DNA of 64,000 bases, taken from Sphingomonas faeni. Its GTDB lineage: Bacteria > Pseudomonadota > Alphaproteobacteria > Sphingomonadales > Sphingomonadaceae. Below are positions 17,856 to 25,896 of the stretch, piece by piece. Location of the stretch: the NCBI RefSeq assembly GCF_024273235.1, contig NZ_JANBVH010000001.1, positions 62,001-126,000 of the forward strand, written 5' to 3'. The notes below the pieces were generated by a model that saw only the letters and a program-made list of their open reading frames with translations, did no database searches and had not been told where the DNA came from. The position numbers and the translations under genes are program-made. Every line of letters starts with the position of its first letter. Positions within the stretch are counted from its first letter, which is position 1.

Positions 17856-18494
17856 CTAGCGTCGGCCGCCATAGGCCGGCAGCGCCAGATGGAAGCGGAT
17901 CGCCGCGGCACGCAGCGTGAACCCGGCGCTGGCGGCGATCACCGCGGACCAGCTCAGCGGGACCCCCAGCAGCACCAGCCCCACATAGCTCGCCGCCGCC
18001 AGCGCCGCCGCGGTCACGTACAGCTCGGGTCGCATCAGGATCGACGGTTCGCCCGCCAGTACGTCGCGGATGATGCCGCCGACGCAGGCGGTCATCACGC
18101 CCATCAGCGCGGCCGGCACCGGCGGCACGCCGTAGCCGAGCGCCTTGGCCGCGCCATACACTGCGTACGCCGCGAGCCCTACCGCATCGAACCAGCCGAG
18201 CGCCTCGTCCTTCCACCAGCGCTGCGGCGTCACCCAGATCAGCAGCGCCACACCGAGGCACACGCTCGCCGCCCGCGCGTCGTGCACCCAGAAGACCGGC
18301 GCGTCGATCAGCAGGTCCCGCACCGTGCCGCCGCCGACCCCGGTGATCAGCCCGAAGAAGACGAGCGTCACGAACGTCTGGCCGCGCTTCGCCGCCGCCA
18401 GCGCGCCCGAGGCGGCGAACACCGCGAGACCGGCGAGGTCGAACCACGGCGCGGCGACGGGCAGGATCTCGACGGGCAAGGGGACGGGCAACAT
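17856..18494 (-). CDS. Trimeric intracellular cation channel (TRIC) family membrane protein
   Basis: A 212-residue inner-membrane protein with seven predicted helices and two similar halves. Each half shows the TRIC signature: FFGLITGVGGGTVRDLLID (first) and ACVGGIIRDVLAGEPS (second), the KEV-type glycine-rich kink of the channel. Bacterial members conduct K+ and possibly amino acids. ATG 18494 begins MLPVPLPVEIL and gives the family length; an ATG 90 bases upstream would add an Arg-rich segment with no similarity. Gene ends facing the GNAT gene across three repeat elements. Confidence 0.88.
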   Translation of the reverse strand: MLPVPLPVEILPVAAPWFDLAGLAVFAASGALAAAKRGQTFVTLVFFGLITGVGGGTVRDLLIDAPVFWVHDARAASVCLGVALLIWVTPQRWWKDEALGWFDAVGLAAYAVYGAAKALGYGVPPVPAALMGVMTACVGGIIRDVLAGEPSILMRPELYVTAAALAAASYVGLVLLGVPLSWSAVIAASAGFTLRAAAIRFHLALPAYGGRR

Positions 18495-18596
18495 CGGGGC
18501 GGCGTAACCGGCGCGCCTGGAGCGGTAAAGCAGAAGCGGCGCGCGACGTCGCAACACCGGCGGGCGAATACCCTGAACGAACATGAACGCGATGTT

Positions 18597-18614
18597 GTTT
18601 TCGGTTCATGCAAC
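18597..18614 (+). promoter_or_regulatory. Conserved upstream motif of glycine-zipper genes, copy 1
   Basis: GTTTTCGGTTCATGCAAC, 16 of 18 bases identical to 19556-19573. Each copy lies about 50 bases before the start of a glycine-zipper gene (54 here), a position suitable for a promoter -35 region or regulator site. Function inferred. Confidence 0.5.
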
Positions 18615-18668
18615 TCGCCGTATAGTCACATCGTTACACCACCAGATCAATTCACTAGGGAGTTAAAC

Positions 18669-18974
18669 ATGCGTAAGTTCATCCTCGCACTCGGCTGCAG
18701 CGCCATGGTCCTGCCGACCGTCCTCATCCCGGTTTCGGCCGCAGATGCCCGCGATCGTCGCGAATGGCGTGGTCGTGACGGCCGCGTCTATTGCAAGAAG
18801 AGCAACGGCACGACCGGCACGATCATCGGCGGCGTCGGCGGCGCCCTGCTCGGCCGCACGGTCGACACCCGCGGCGACCGCACGGTCGGCACGCTCGGTG
18901 GTGCAGTCCTGGGTGGCCTCGCCGGCCGCGCGATCGACAAGAGCACGAGCAACAACAATCGTCGTTGCCGCTAA
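18669..18974 (+). CDS. Glycine-zipper 2TM domain protein (paralogue 1)
   Basis: A 101-residue exported protein. Residues 1-26 form a signal peptide ending near VSAADA. After an Arg/Asp-rich piece comes DGRVYCKKSNGTTG, then a glycine zipper (GTIIGGVGGALLGRTVD and GTLGGAVLGGLAGRAIDK) and a terminal RRCR. Glycine-zipper proteins of the 17-kDa antigen type are outer-membrane or periplasmic; a precise role is not known. AGGGAG lies upstream of ATG 18669. Two paralogues are at 19623 and 57440. Confidence 0.85.
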   Translation: MRKFILALGCSAMVLPTVLIPVSAADARDRREWRGRDGRVYCKKSNGTTGTIIGGVGGALLGRTVDTRGDRTVGTLGGAVLGGLAGRAIDKSTSNNNRRCR

Positions 18975-19028
18975 AGAAACGCCGCTAAAAAAAACCGCGC
19001 CGCCATTTTGCCGGTGGTGCGTTGAAGA

Positions 19029-19058
19029 CGGGCGTCGTGGGGAACCACGGCGCCTTTT
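19029..19058 (+). terminator. Rho-independent terminator after glycine-zipper paralogue 1
   Basis: GGCGTCGTGG, loop GGAA, CCACGGCGCC, then TTTTTT. One T-G wobble pair fits the plus strand. It ends 23 bases before the OsmC start, so OsmC would need its own promoter or read-through. Confidence 0.85.
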
Positions 19059-19081
19059 TTCATTTCCCGAAAGGACCCATC

Positions 19082-19510
19082 ATGACCACACGCAGCGGTT
19101 CGGCAAAATATGAAGGTCTCGGCAAGAGCGGCAAGGGCCATGTCTCGACTCAGTCGGGCGTGTTGTCCGACAGCCCCTACGGCTTCAACACGCGGTTCGA
19201 GAACGAGCCCGGCACCAACCCCGAGGAGCTGATCGCGGCGGCGCATGCGTCGTGCTTCACGATGGCGCTGAGCTTCGCACTCGCAGGCAAGGGCTATGAG
19301 GCGGGTACGCTGGAGACGTCAGCGAAGGTGACGCTCGACAAGGATGGCGACGGTTTCAAGATCACCAAGTCGGCGCTGACGCTGAACGCCAAGGTCGACG
19401 GCGTCTCGAAGGAAGAGTTCGAGGTGATCGCCGCGGACGCCAAGGCGAACTGCCCGGTGTCGAAGGTGCTCAACGCCGAGATCACGCTGGAGCACACACT
19501 GGCCGCTTAA
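19082..19510 (+). CDS. osmC: OsmC-type peroxiredoxin
   Basis: A 142-residue cytoplasmic organic-hydroperoxide reductase of the OsmC branch. The two redox Cys are in place: C58 in [12 protein letters not shown] and C124 in AKANCPVSK; the catalytic Arg is likely R38 in [30 protein letters not shown] is the family hallmark. ATG 19082 follows AAAGGA; the open frame further upstream overlaps the terminator and is not used. Family members are typically induced by stress. Confidence 0.93.
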   Translation: MTTRSGSAKYEGLGKSGKGHVSTQSGVLSDSPYGFNTRFENEPGTNPEELIAAAHASCFTMALSFALAGKGYEAGTLETSAKVTLDKDGDGFKITKSALTLNAKVDGVSKEEFEVIAADAKANCPVSKVLNAEITLEHTLAA

Positions 19511-19555
19511 AATCGCCTGATCTCAAAGACCTGTCGGCCGGCTGAATGCGACGTA

Positions 19556-19573
19556 GTTTGCGGTTCACGCAAC
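19556..19573 (+). promoter_or_regulatory. Conserved upstream motif of glycine-zipper genes, copy 2
   Basis: GTTTGCGGTTCACGCAAC, matching 18597-18614 at 16 of 18 bases and ending 49 bases before the ATG of paralogue 2. A shared promoter element or operator is the simplest reading. Confidence 0.5.
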
Positions 19574-19622
19574 CCCCGCATCGGCCGGCCGTTCAGTACG
19601 CACAGCATTTGGGAGAGAGATA

Positions 19623-20222
19623 ATGCGTATTGCTATATTGTCGGCGGCCCTTGCCGCTACCGCGTTCAGTGCGATGCCCGTCGCTGCGCAGTCGACGATC
19701 CGGGGCGCCAATCGCGAATATAACAACGAGGTCCGCGACGCGCAGCGCGACTATCGCCGCGACGTCCGCGACGCGGATTCGCGCGGTGACGTCCGCGATG
19801 CGCGCCGCGAATATCGTGAAGAGGTGCGGGATGCACGGCAGGACCGCCGCGGGGACGTTCGCGACATCCGGCAGGACCGCCGGAACGACGGGCGCAACTG
19901 GCAGCAGTATCGCGGCTATGACTATAACCGCTACGAGCGCGGGCAGCGCGGGTATTTCGCCGACCGCTATTACCGTGATGGGCGCTATTACCAGGAGCGT
20001 CGCCTGGGCCGGAACGACCGCATCTATCGCGGCGGCAACGGGCGCTATTACTGCCGTCGCAACGACGGGACGACGGGGCTGATCGTTGGTGGCCTGGCCG
20101 GCGGTGCGCTCGGCAACATCATCTCGAGCGGTGGTTCGCAGTTGCTCGGCACGTTGATCGGTGCGGGCGGTGGCGCCGTGCTGGGGTCGTCGATCGACCG
20201 GGGCAACGTGCGCTGCCGTTGA
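19623..20222 (+). CDS. RcnB/glycine-zipper 2TM protein (paralogue 2)
   Basis: A 199-residue exported protein: signal peptide to about residue 22 (PVAAQS), then a long Arg/Asp-rich repeat region (about 28-95) with recurring DVRDARREYR-like units, a YYxxRRLGRNDRIYRG segment, YYCRRNDGTTG and a glycine zipper ending RGNVRCR. The middle resembles RcnB-type periplasmic proteins. Paralogue 3 at 57440 shares RRLGRNDRIYRG and the whole tail. GGGAGAGA precedes the ATG. A terminator lies 150 bp downstream, beyond a B element. Confidence 0.85.
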   Translation: MRIAILSAALAATAFSAMPVAAQSTIRGANREYNNEVRDAQRDYRRDVRDADSRGDVRDARREYREEVRDARQDRRGDVRDIRQDRRNDGRNWQQYRGYDYNRYERGQRGYFADRYYRDGRYYQERRLGRNDRIYRGGNGRYYCRRNDGTTGLIVGGLAGGALGNIISSGGSQLLGTLIGAGGGAVLGSSIDRGNVRCR

Positions 20223-20235
20223 GGGTTAGATTACA

Positions 20236-20360
20236 ATCCTCCCCCGCAAGGGGGAGGTGGCTGGCACTTGCCAGACGGAGGGGGAGGAACGGGTAACGGC
20301 CGTTACGTGTCCTCCCCCTCCGTCACCTGCGGTGCCACCTCCCCCTGGCGGGGGAGGATT
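20236..20360. repeat. Family B inverted-repeat element, copy 2
   Basis: 125 bp; ends ATCCTCCCCCGCAAGGGGGA and mate CCCCCTGGCGGGGGAGGAT; inner GACGGAGGGGGAGG / CCTCCCCCTCCGTC. Lies between the paralogue 2 stop and its terminator, so it would be transcribed. Confidence 0.9.
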
Positions 20361-20371
20361 TAGGATTGAAC

Positions 20372-20400
20372 AGGGCCTGGTGGGAACGCCGGGCCCTTTT
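20372..20400 (+). terminator. Rho-independent terminator
   Basis: AGGGCCTGG, loop of eight, CCGGGCCCT followed by TTTT; one T-G wobble suits the plus strand. Ends the transcript of glycine-zipper paralogue 2 just before the stop of the opposing small gene. Confidence 0.7.
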
Positions 20401-20404
20401 CGCG

Positions 20405-20626
20405 TCAGATGATGCCGCCGCCGAGGCTCAGGCGGAGCGCGAAGATGATGATCAGGACGATGTTGAGGTTGCGGCCGCCGCTGCTCGACGAGAGCGCGCC
20501 GACCGCAGCGCCGACGATGCCGATCGGGATGACGAGCCAGTTCATCCAGCCGAGCAGCGGGATGAAAGCGACGAGGCCGAGCACCAGGGTGACGAGGCCG
20601 ATGAGGATCGAGACGATGTTCAGCAT
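20405..20626 (-). CDS. Small two-span membrane protein
   Basis: A 73-residue hydrophobic protein with three hydrophobic segments (MLNIVSILIGLVTLVLGLV; WMNWLVIPIGIVGAAVGAL; NLNIVLIIIFALRLSL). ATG 20626 was taken as start because everything upstream in the frame comes from a repeat element. I do not know its function; similar short proteins are common as conserved hypotheticals. Confidence 0.6.
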   Translation of the reverse strand: MLNIVSILIGLVTLVLGLVAFIPLLGWMNWLVIPIGIVGAAVGALSSSSGGRNLNIVLIIIFALRLSLGGGII

Positions 20627-20680
20627 GGGTGGAACATGGCGGGTCGGATCGGTTCGAGCAAGGCTTGCCGGATGCTTGCG

Positions 20681-20805
20681 ATCCTCCCCCGCCAGGGGGA
20701 GGTGGCGCCGGAGGTGACGGAGGGGGAGGCACGCGACCACGTGGGTTCCGTGTCCTCCCCCTCCGTCTGGCGAGTGCCAGCCACCTCCCCCTGGCGGGGG
20801 AGGAT
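20681..20805. repeat. Family B inverted-repeat element, copy 3
   Basis: 125 bp, ends ATCCTCCCCCGCCAGGGGGA and CCCCCTGGCGGGGGAGGAT. It occupies the divergent spacer between the small membrane gene and the lipoprotein gene. Confidence 0.9.
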
Positions 20806-20860
20806 CGGAGGGGAGCGGAAAACGCTTTCTTCACCGTCTTTCGCGCATAGGATGCGGGTG

Positions 20861-21589
20861 ATGACTTTCCCCCTGCGCTCCGCCCTTCTCCTCCCGCTCG
20901 CGCTGGCCGCCTGCAACCGGTCCTCGACCGACCAGCAGGATCTCAACAGCCTGGATGCCGAGCTGACTAACGGCACGGTGCGCGATCCGGCGCTGACGTC
21001 GGCGCTGGGCGGGCAGATCATGGTCGACCCCCGGTTGACCCAATCGTCCAACACCGATGCGGTGCGGCCGCCGACGCGGCCGGAGGGCGGCGCGGTGCCG
21101 CCCGAGGGTCCGCTGAAGGCCGATCCGGTCGACCCGAAGACGTTGCAGCGCGCGCCGGCGCCGTCGAACGATTGCCCCGAGTGCAAGACGGCGAACGGCG
21201 CGCTGACGCTGGGGGCGCTGGCGAAGCGACAGAAGACGCCGGACGCGGGGGCGTGTGCGCAGAAGATCGGCTATTCGGCGGGGTGGGCGAACCGGTTGCC
21301 GGCGGACCTGCCGCTGTATCCGGCGGCGCGGTTGACCGAGGCGGCGGGGGCGGACCGCGACGGGTGTCGGCTGCGGGTGGTGAGTTTCGCGAGCGCTGCG
21401 CCGATGCAGAAGATGCTCGACTGGTATTTCACGAAGGCGACCGCGGCGGGGTATTCGGCCGGGCACAGCACGGACGGCAAGCAGCATGTGCTGGGCGGGG
21501 TCCGGGGGAACGACGCGTATGTGGTGTATGTGACGGCGCGGGCTGGTGGCGGGAGCGATGTGGATATGGTTTCCAACGCCGGGCGGTGA
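20861..21589 (+). CDS. Lipoprotein, function unknown
   Basis: A 242-residue predicted lipoprotein: hydrophobic signal (residues 4-17) and lipobox LAAC with Cys18. A Pro-rich, disordered stretch (about 70-105) precedes a CPEC pair and a C-terminal domain with further Cys (ACAQKIGY, RDGCRL), suggesting disulphides. ATG 20861 was preferred to the in-frame ATG at 20852 because AGGA at 20849-20852 is then eight bases away. No family recognised. Confidence 0.75.
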   Translation: MTFPLRSALLLPLALAACNRSSTDQQDLNSLDAELTNGTVRDPALTSALGGQIMVDPRLTQSSNTDAVRPPTRPEGGAVPPEGPLKADPVDPKTLQRAPAPSNDCPECKTANGALTLGALAKRQKTPDAGACAQKIGYSAGWANRLPADLPLYPAARLTEAAGADRDGCRLRVVSFASAAPMQKMLDWYFTKATAAGYSAGHSTDGKQHVLGGVRGNDAYVVYVTARAGGGSDVDMVSNAGR

Positions 21590-21617
21590 GTTCCAAGCTG
21601 AAGCCATTCTAAGAGTG

Positions 21618-21726
21618 CACCACCCCGGCGGAGGCCGGGGCCCATTTGGGAAACGTCGCTAACTGAGCGCGGTCCTTCGTTACTGCGACCTTTCCAATTG
21701 GGCCCCGGCCTCCGCCGGGGTGGTGG
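21618..21726. repeat. Family D inverted-repeat element, copy 2
   Basis: About 109 bp; arms CACCCCGGCGGAGGCCGGGG and CCCCGGCCTCCGCCGGGGTG, centre ACGTCGCTAACTGAGC to CGTTACTGCGACCT, conserved in copies 23707 and 44523. Confidence 0.9.
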
Positions 21727-21753
21727 TGATCGAGGATGGCGTCACTCCTCCTT

Positions 21754-21806
21754 GTTCTCCCGCGAAGGCGGGAGCCCAGTCTGGGTCCCCGCCTTCGCGG
21801 GGAAAC
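21754..21806. repeat. Family E inverted-repeat element, copy 2
   Basis: 53 bp, GTTCTCCCGCGAAGGCGGGA, GCCCAGTCTGGGT, inverted mate. 27 bp from the D copy. Confidence 0.9.
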
Positions 21807-21909
21807 AATTTTGGGGGAGATGCCGCGCCTATTGTGCATGAGAGCGCAGGCGAACGCGCCCTCCCAACCGCACCTTTCCGTTTTCCCCGATTCACGCTAG
21901 GGCGCGGGG

Positions 21910-22284
21910 ATGCTTCCCCTTCTCTACGTCATGGTCGGTGGTGCGGTCGGTTCCGGCGCGCGCTATCTGACGGGTAGCGCGGTGACGGCGCTGCTCGGGC
22001 CGGACTATCCCTTCGGGACGCTCGCGGTGAACATCGTCGGCGGGTTGCTGATGGGCGTGCTGGTCGGCGTGCTGGCGCAGAACAGCGCGTCGGAGACCTG
22101 GCGCCTGCTGCTCGCGGTCGGCGTGCTTGGGGGATTCACGACCTTTTCGGCGTTCTCGCTGGAGGTCGTCACGATGATCGAACGCGGCGCATTCGGCGTC
22201 GCGTTCGGCTATGTTTTGGTGTCGGTGATCGGTTCGGTCGCCGCGTTGTTCGCGGGTCTCTCCGCAGTAAGGGCCGTCGCATGA
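21910..22284 (+). CDS. crcB: Fluoride ion channel CrcB/Fluc
   Basis: A 124-residue four-helix membrane protein exporting fluoride as a dimer. Family motifs: GGAVGSGARYL at the start, PFGTLAVNIVGGLLMG (the conserved Asn of helix 2) and GVLGGFTTFSAFSLE (the TTFS region of the broken helix 3). The stop overlaps the start of the pseudouridine synthase gene by four bases (ATGA), implying coupling. No fluoride riboswitch could be seen upstream. Confidence 0.94.
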   Translation: MLPLLYVMVGGAVGSGARYLTGSAVTALLGPDYPFGTLAVNIVGGLLMGVLVGVLAQNSASETWRLLLAVGVLGGFTTFSAFSLEVVTMIERGAFGVAFGYVLVSVIGSVAALFAGLSAVRAVA

Positions 22285-23576
22285 CTGCGGGCAAAAGCGA
22301 TAGCGATATGGGTTTCCGCGAGTTCAACGTCGGGTTCGACGATGACGGCATCCGGCTCGACCGGTGGTTCAAGCGGCATCTGCCCGATACGAGCTACACC
22401 ACGGTGGCGATGTGGGCGCGCACCGGGCAGCTCCGCGTCGACGGCGCGCGCGCGACGCCGGGCGACCGGATCACGGCGGGCCAGATGCTCCGCGTTCCCC
22501 CGCCCGAGGCCGACAAGGCCACCGCCGACCCGGACAAGCCCCAGCGCGTCCGCGAACGCGTGATCCTGTCCGACGAGGAGACCGAACTCGCGCAAGGCAT
22601 GGTCATCCACAAGGATTTCCAGGCGTTCGTGCTGAACAAGCCGCCGGGTCTCGCCACGCAGGGCGGGACCAAGACGACGCAGCATGTCGACGGGCTGCTC
22701 GATGCGCTCCAGTACGACAATGAGGGTCGGCCGAAGCTGGTCCACCGGCTCGACAAGGATACGTCCGGCGCACTGCTGGTGGCGCGGACGTCGCGCGCGG
22801 CGGCGTTCTTCGCGAAGGCGTTTTCGGGGCGGACCGCGCGTAAGGTGTATTGGGCGCTGGTGGTCGACGTGCCGTCGATCGAGGACGGCATGATCGAGCT
22901 GCCGATCGCGAAACAGCCGGGCACCGGTGGCGAGAAGATGCACATCGACGAGGCCGAGGGCGCACCGGCGCGGACGCGCTACCGCGTGATCGAGCGCGCT
23001 GGCAACCGGGCAGCGTGGGTCGAGTTGCAGCCGTTTACCGGGCGGACGCATCAGTTGCGCGTGCACATGGCGGCGATCGGGCATCCGATCGTCGGTGACG
23101 GCAAATACGGTGGCGCGGCGGCGTTCTTGACCGGCGGGATCTCGCGGAAAATGCATCTGCATGCGCGGCGGATCAAGGTGGATCATCCGGATGGCGGGTC
23201 GATCGACGTGACGGCTGAGTTGCCGACGCATTTCGCTGAAAGCCTCAAACAATTGGGTTTCGAGGAGAAGCTGGGCGACGACCTGGTGCTCGACGAGAAG
23301 ACCGCGCCGACGCGCGAGCAGATGAAGTCGCGGGCGAAGGCGCATGCGAAGTCTGTTCGGAAAGACCGCAAGGGTGAGCGGCGTGGGCGTGGGGTTGTCG
23401 AGGAGAAGAAGCCGGGCAAGCCTGCGCCGAAGACGGGTGGGCCTCGGACTGGAGCCGGGTCCAAGTTTGGGGCACCGCGGAATGGGCCTCGGGTCGAGGG
23501 GGCCAAGCCTGCCGGGCGGGGTCGCTCGGGTGGCGCTGGGAAGCCTGGGCCTCGGAGTGGTCCTGGGACCCGGTAG
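22281..23576 (+). CDS. RluA-family 23S rRNA pseudouridine synthase with long basic tail
   Basis: A 431-residue enzyme. An N-terminal S4-like RNA-binding part (about residues 14-75) is followed by the synthase domain with HRLDKDTSGALLVART, whose Asp is catalytic (about residue 157), and FTGRTHQLRVHMA. Residues from about 345 to the end form an unstructured Lys/Arg/Gly/Pro-rich tail absent from RluC/RluD; it probably binds RNA. Which uridines it modifies cannot be told; RluC or RluD type is likely. Coupled to crcB. Confidence 0.9.
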   Translation: MTAGKSDSDMGFREFNVGFDDDGIRLDRWFKRHLPDTSYTTVAMWARTGQLRVDGARATPGDRITAGQMLRVPPPEADKATADPDKPQRVRERVILSDEETELAQGMVIHKDFQAFVLNKPPGLATQGGTKTTQHVDGLLDALQYDNEGRPKLVHRLDKDTSGALLVARTSRAAAFFAKAFSGRTARKVYWALVVDVPSIEDGMIELPIAKQPGTGGEKMHIDEAEGAPARTRYRVIERAGNRAAWVELQPFTGRTHQLRVHMAAIGHPIVGDGKYGGAAAFLTGGISRKMHLHARRIKVDHPDGGSIDVTAELPTHFAESLKQLGFEEKLGDDLVLDEKTAPTREQMKSRAKAHAKSVRKDRKGERRGRGVVEEKKPGKPAPKTGGPRTGAGSKFGAPRNGPRVEGAKPAGRGRSGGAGKPGPRSGPGTR

Positions 23577-23593
23577 GTGATGCCTGCCGACTA

Positions 23594-23672
23594 ACGTGCC
23601 CTCACCCTTCCCACGGCCAAGCGGCCGCGGGCCCCTTCCCTCTCCCCCGAGGGGAGAGGGAGAGCCTCCGGA
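23594..23672. repeat. Family G element, partial
   Basis: Only one end of the G element is clear (CCCTTCCCACGG...CGCGGGCCCCTTCCCTCTCC then GAGGGGAGAGGGAGAG). The other end is missing or diverged. Confidence 0.6.
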
Positions 23673-23706
23673 GGCGTCTCGGGGTGGGGTCGAGTCTAAT
23701 CTCACT

Positions 23707-23811
23707 CCACCCCGGCGAAGGCCGGGGCCCAGTTGGGGGACGTCGCTAGCGAAGGGCGGCGCTCCATCATTGCCACCTCTCCAACTGGGCCCCGGCCTTC
23801 GCCGGGGTGGG
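23707..23811. repeat. Family D inverted-repeat element, copy 3
   Basis: 105 bp, arms CCACCCCGGCGAAGGCCGGG and CCCCGGCCTTCGCCGGGGTG, centre with GACGTCGCTAGCGAAG in the same orientation as 21618. Confidence 0.88.
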
Positions 23812-23843
23812 GCCGCTGGTTGAAAACACCCCTCGCCCATCCC

Positions 23844-23922
23844 CGTTCCCCCGCGAAGGCGGGGGTCCAGGAGTCGGGGGGGCTGTCGGTGTTTAGCTGG
23901 GCCCACGCGTCCGCGGGGGAAC
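23844..23922. repeat. Family E element, long variant
   Basis: About 79 bp; GTTCCCCCGCGAAGGCGGGG, GTCCAGGAG, a longer centre, then GCTGGGCCCACGCGTCCGCG then GGGGAAC. The centre (TGTTTAGCTGGGC) differs from the short E form but matches 36841. Confidence 0.75.
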
Positions 23923-24057
23923 ATGGGTGGTGCGGTTGCGCTAACGCTATGCATCTAGCGCGTAGCTCATGGTCCATGGCTCCTAGCCCCCCGGTTTGAC
24001 GTTCCCCTTCCGCACCTCGTGATCTACGACGCCACCCATGTCTTTCCGGAAAATCTC

Positions 24058-24717
24058 ATGATCCGTCTTGCCGTGTTCGATTGCGACGGGACGCTCGTCG
24101 ACAGCCAGGCGAATATCTGCGTCGCATGCGAGCGTGCGTTCGAGGGCGCCAAACTGATCCCGCCCCCGCGCGCGAAAATTCGGCGGATCGTCGGGCTCAG
24201 TCTCGTCGAGGCGATGCAGGTGTTGCTGCCGCAAGCGGACGAGGCGCTGCACCGGTCGCTCGCCACCGATTACAAGAACGCGTTCCATGCGATGCGGGCG
24301 AGCGGCGAACTGGCCGACGAGCCGTTGTTCGAGGGGATCGCCGAGGTGCTCGGGACGCTGGCCGACGACGGCTGGGTGCTCGGCGTGGCGACGGGCAAGT
24401 CCGATCGTGGGCTCGCGCATATCCTTGCCGCGCACGGGATCACCGAGCGGTTCGTGACGTTGCAGACCGCGGACCGCCATCCGTCGAAGCCCGATCCGGC
24501 GATGCTGTTCGCGGCGATTGCGGAGGCGGGCGCGACCGCGGAGACGACGGCGATGATCGGCGACACGAGCTTCGACATGGCGATGGCGCGCGCGGCGCGG
24601 GTGCGGGCGGTCGGGGTCGCTTGGGGGTATCACGACGTGCACGAGCTTTCCGACGCGGGGGCGGACGTCGTCGCGACCGCGGTGCCGGACTTGCTGCACA
24701 TGGTGGCGCGGCCATGA
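24058..24717 (+). CDS. HAD-IA family hydrolase (phosphoglycolate phosphatase-like)
   Basis: A 219-residue haloacid-dehalogenase phosphatase. Motif I FDCDGTLVDSQ (residues 6-16, nucleophile D7), motif II around VATGKSDRG, motif III KPDPAM and motif IV MIGDTSFDMAMARAA are all present with a helical cap between I and II. Gph-type and related phosphatases share this pattern; the real substrate is not determined. ATG 24058 was chosen because the family starts just before motif I. The stop overlaps the next gene by four bases. Confidence 0.85.
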   Translation: MIRLAVFDCDGTLVDSQANICVACERAFEGAKLIPPPRAKIRRIVGLSLVEAMQVLLPQADEALHRSLATDYKNAFHAMRASGELADEPLFEGIAEVLGTLADDGWVLGVATGKSDRGLAHILAAHGITERFVTLQTADRHPSKPDPAMLFAAIAEAGATAETTAMIGDTSFDMAMARAARVRAVGVAWGYHDVHELSDAGADVVATAVPDLLHMVARP

Positions 24718-24929
24718 CCGAAGCCGACAAATTGGCGCAGCGGCGCTGGATGGTGCTGGTCGGGATCCGGCTGGCGGGTGTGGCCGGGGCATTGCTCGGG
24801 CTGATTTTGGTGGCGCGCGCGCATGACTTCGCACCGAAAATCCTGGGCGTGGCGATCATATTGTCGGCGCTGGTGATGATCGGACTCGTCCCGCGCAGCC
24901 TGGCACATCGCTGGCGGACGCCCGAATGA
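24714..24929 (+). CDS. Small two-span membrane protein
   Basis: A 71-residue protein with two hydrophobic helices (about 13-36 and 43-59), starting at an ATGA overlap with the phosphatase gene and ending 13 bp before the ATP12 gene. Too short for a function call; its tight position in the three-gene run supports it being real. Confidence 0.7.
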   Translation: MTEADKLAQRRWMVLVGIRLAGVAGALLGLILVARAHDFAPKILGVAIILSALVMIGLVPRSLAHRWRTPE

Positions 24930-24942
24930 ACGGAATGGGCGA

Positions 24943-25623
24943 ATGAAACGCTTCTGGAAAGACGTCGCGATCGATGCGGACCGGGTGGTGACGCTCGACG
25001 GCAAGCCGGTGCGGACGCCCGGGCGGCGGCCGCTGGCGTTGCCGAGCGATGCGCTGGCCGAGGCGGTCGCGGAGGAATGGCGCGCGGTCGGCGAGACGAT
25101 AGATCCGCGGACGATGCCGCTGACGGGCTTGGCGAACGCGGCGACCGATCCGATCGCGAACGATCCGGCGCAGTTCGCTGCGCGGCTGGCGGCGTATGGC
25201 GAGAGCGACCTGCTCTGTTATCGCGCCGATGGGCCGCCGCTGCTGGTCGAGCGGCAGGCGGCGGCGTGGGATCCGCTGCTGGCGTGGGCGCGCGGGCGGT
25301 ATGACGTGACGTTCGCGGTGACGGCGGGGGTGATGCACGTTGCTCAGCCAGATGCGACGATCGCGCGGCTGCACGAGGCGGTCGCGGCATATGACGATTT
25401 CCGGCTGGCGGGGTTGTCGCCGGTGGTGACGCTGACCGGATCGCTGGTGATCGGGCTGGCGCTGATCGAGGGGGAGATCGATGCGGATGCGGCCTGGGCG
25501 GCGGCGGGGATCGACGAGGACTGGTCGGTCGAGATGTGGGGCGAGGACTGGCAGGCGACCCAGTTGCGCGAGTTGAAGCGCAAGGAGTTCGGGGTCGGGG
25601 TCGAGTTTCTGGGACTGCTGTAA
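24943..25623 (+). CDS. ATP12 family F1-ATPase assembly chaperone
   Basis: A 226-residue homologue of mitochondrial Atp12, which binds the F1 alpha subunit before assembly; the family is shared by mitochondria and Alphaproteobacteria. Hallmarks: KRFWKDV and LDGKPVRTP at the N-terminus, EEWRA, PLTGLANAATD (about residues 58-68), ESDLLCYRAD and LTGSLVIGLAL. Last gene of the HAD - small protein - ATP12 run. Confidence 0.92.
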   Translation: MKRFWKDVAIDADRVVTLDGKPVRTPGRRPLALPSDALAEAVAEEWRAVGETIDPRTMPLTGLANAATDPIANDPAQFAARLAAYGESDLLCYRADGPPLLVERQAAAWDPLLAWARGRYDVTFAVTAGVMHVAQPDATIARLHEAVAAYDDFRLAGLSPVVTLTGSLVIGLALIEGEIDADAAWAAAGIDEDWSVEMWGEDWQATQLRELKRKEFGVGVEFLGLL

Positions 25624-25629
25624 CTTGCT

Positions 25630-25735
25630 CCCCTCCCTGGAAGGGAGGGGTTGGGGGTGGGTCAGCCGGTTGGCTGAGGCTTCGATCCCCAAGCAGCCGA
25701 CCCACCCCCGGCCCCTCCCTTTCAGGGAGGGGGGG
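25630..25735. repeat. Family A inverted-repeat element, copy 3
   Basis: About 106 bp, CCCCTCCCTGGAAGGGAGGG with mate CCCTCCCTTTCAGGGAGGGG; begins six bases after the ATP12 stop. Confidence 0.9.
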
Positions 25736-25801
25736 AAGATCAGCGGGTCAGGCGGGTGTGAGGCCAGTCAGTGCCAGTCGCCGGAAGTGCTTCAAAGACC
25801 T

Positions 25802-25884
25802 GTCACCCCAGCGGAAGCTGGGGTATCCCGGTTGGCGAACGCTGCGCCCCGGAACGGGGAGATCCCAGCTTTCGCTGGGATGAC
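25802..25884. repeat. Family C inverted-repeat element, copy 1
   Basis: 83 bp; GTCACCCCAGCGGAAGCTGG then GGTATCCC, a variable centre, GGGAGATCCCAGCTTTCGCT then GGGATGAC. Each arm is a hairpin with a GNRA-type loop (GGAA; GAAA on the other strand). Typical REPIN layout. Confidence 0.9.
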
Positions 25885-25896
25885 GGGTTGGGATAA

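Noticed and set aside
21841-21909. Fluoride riboswitch before crcB
   Set aside because: The short leader shows no recognisable crcB-motif conserved bases or pseudoknot.
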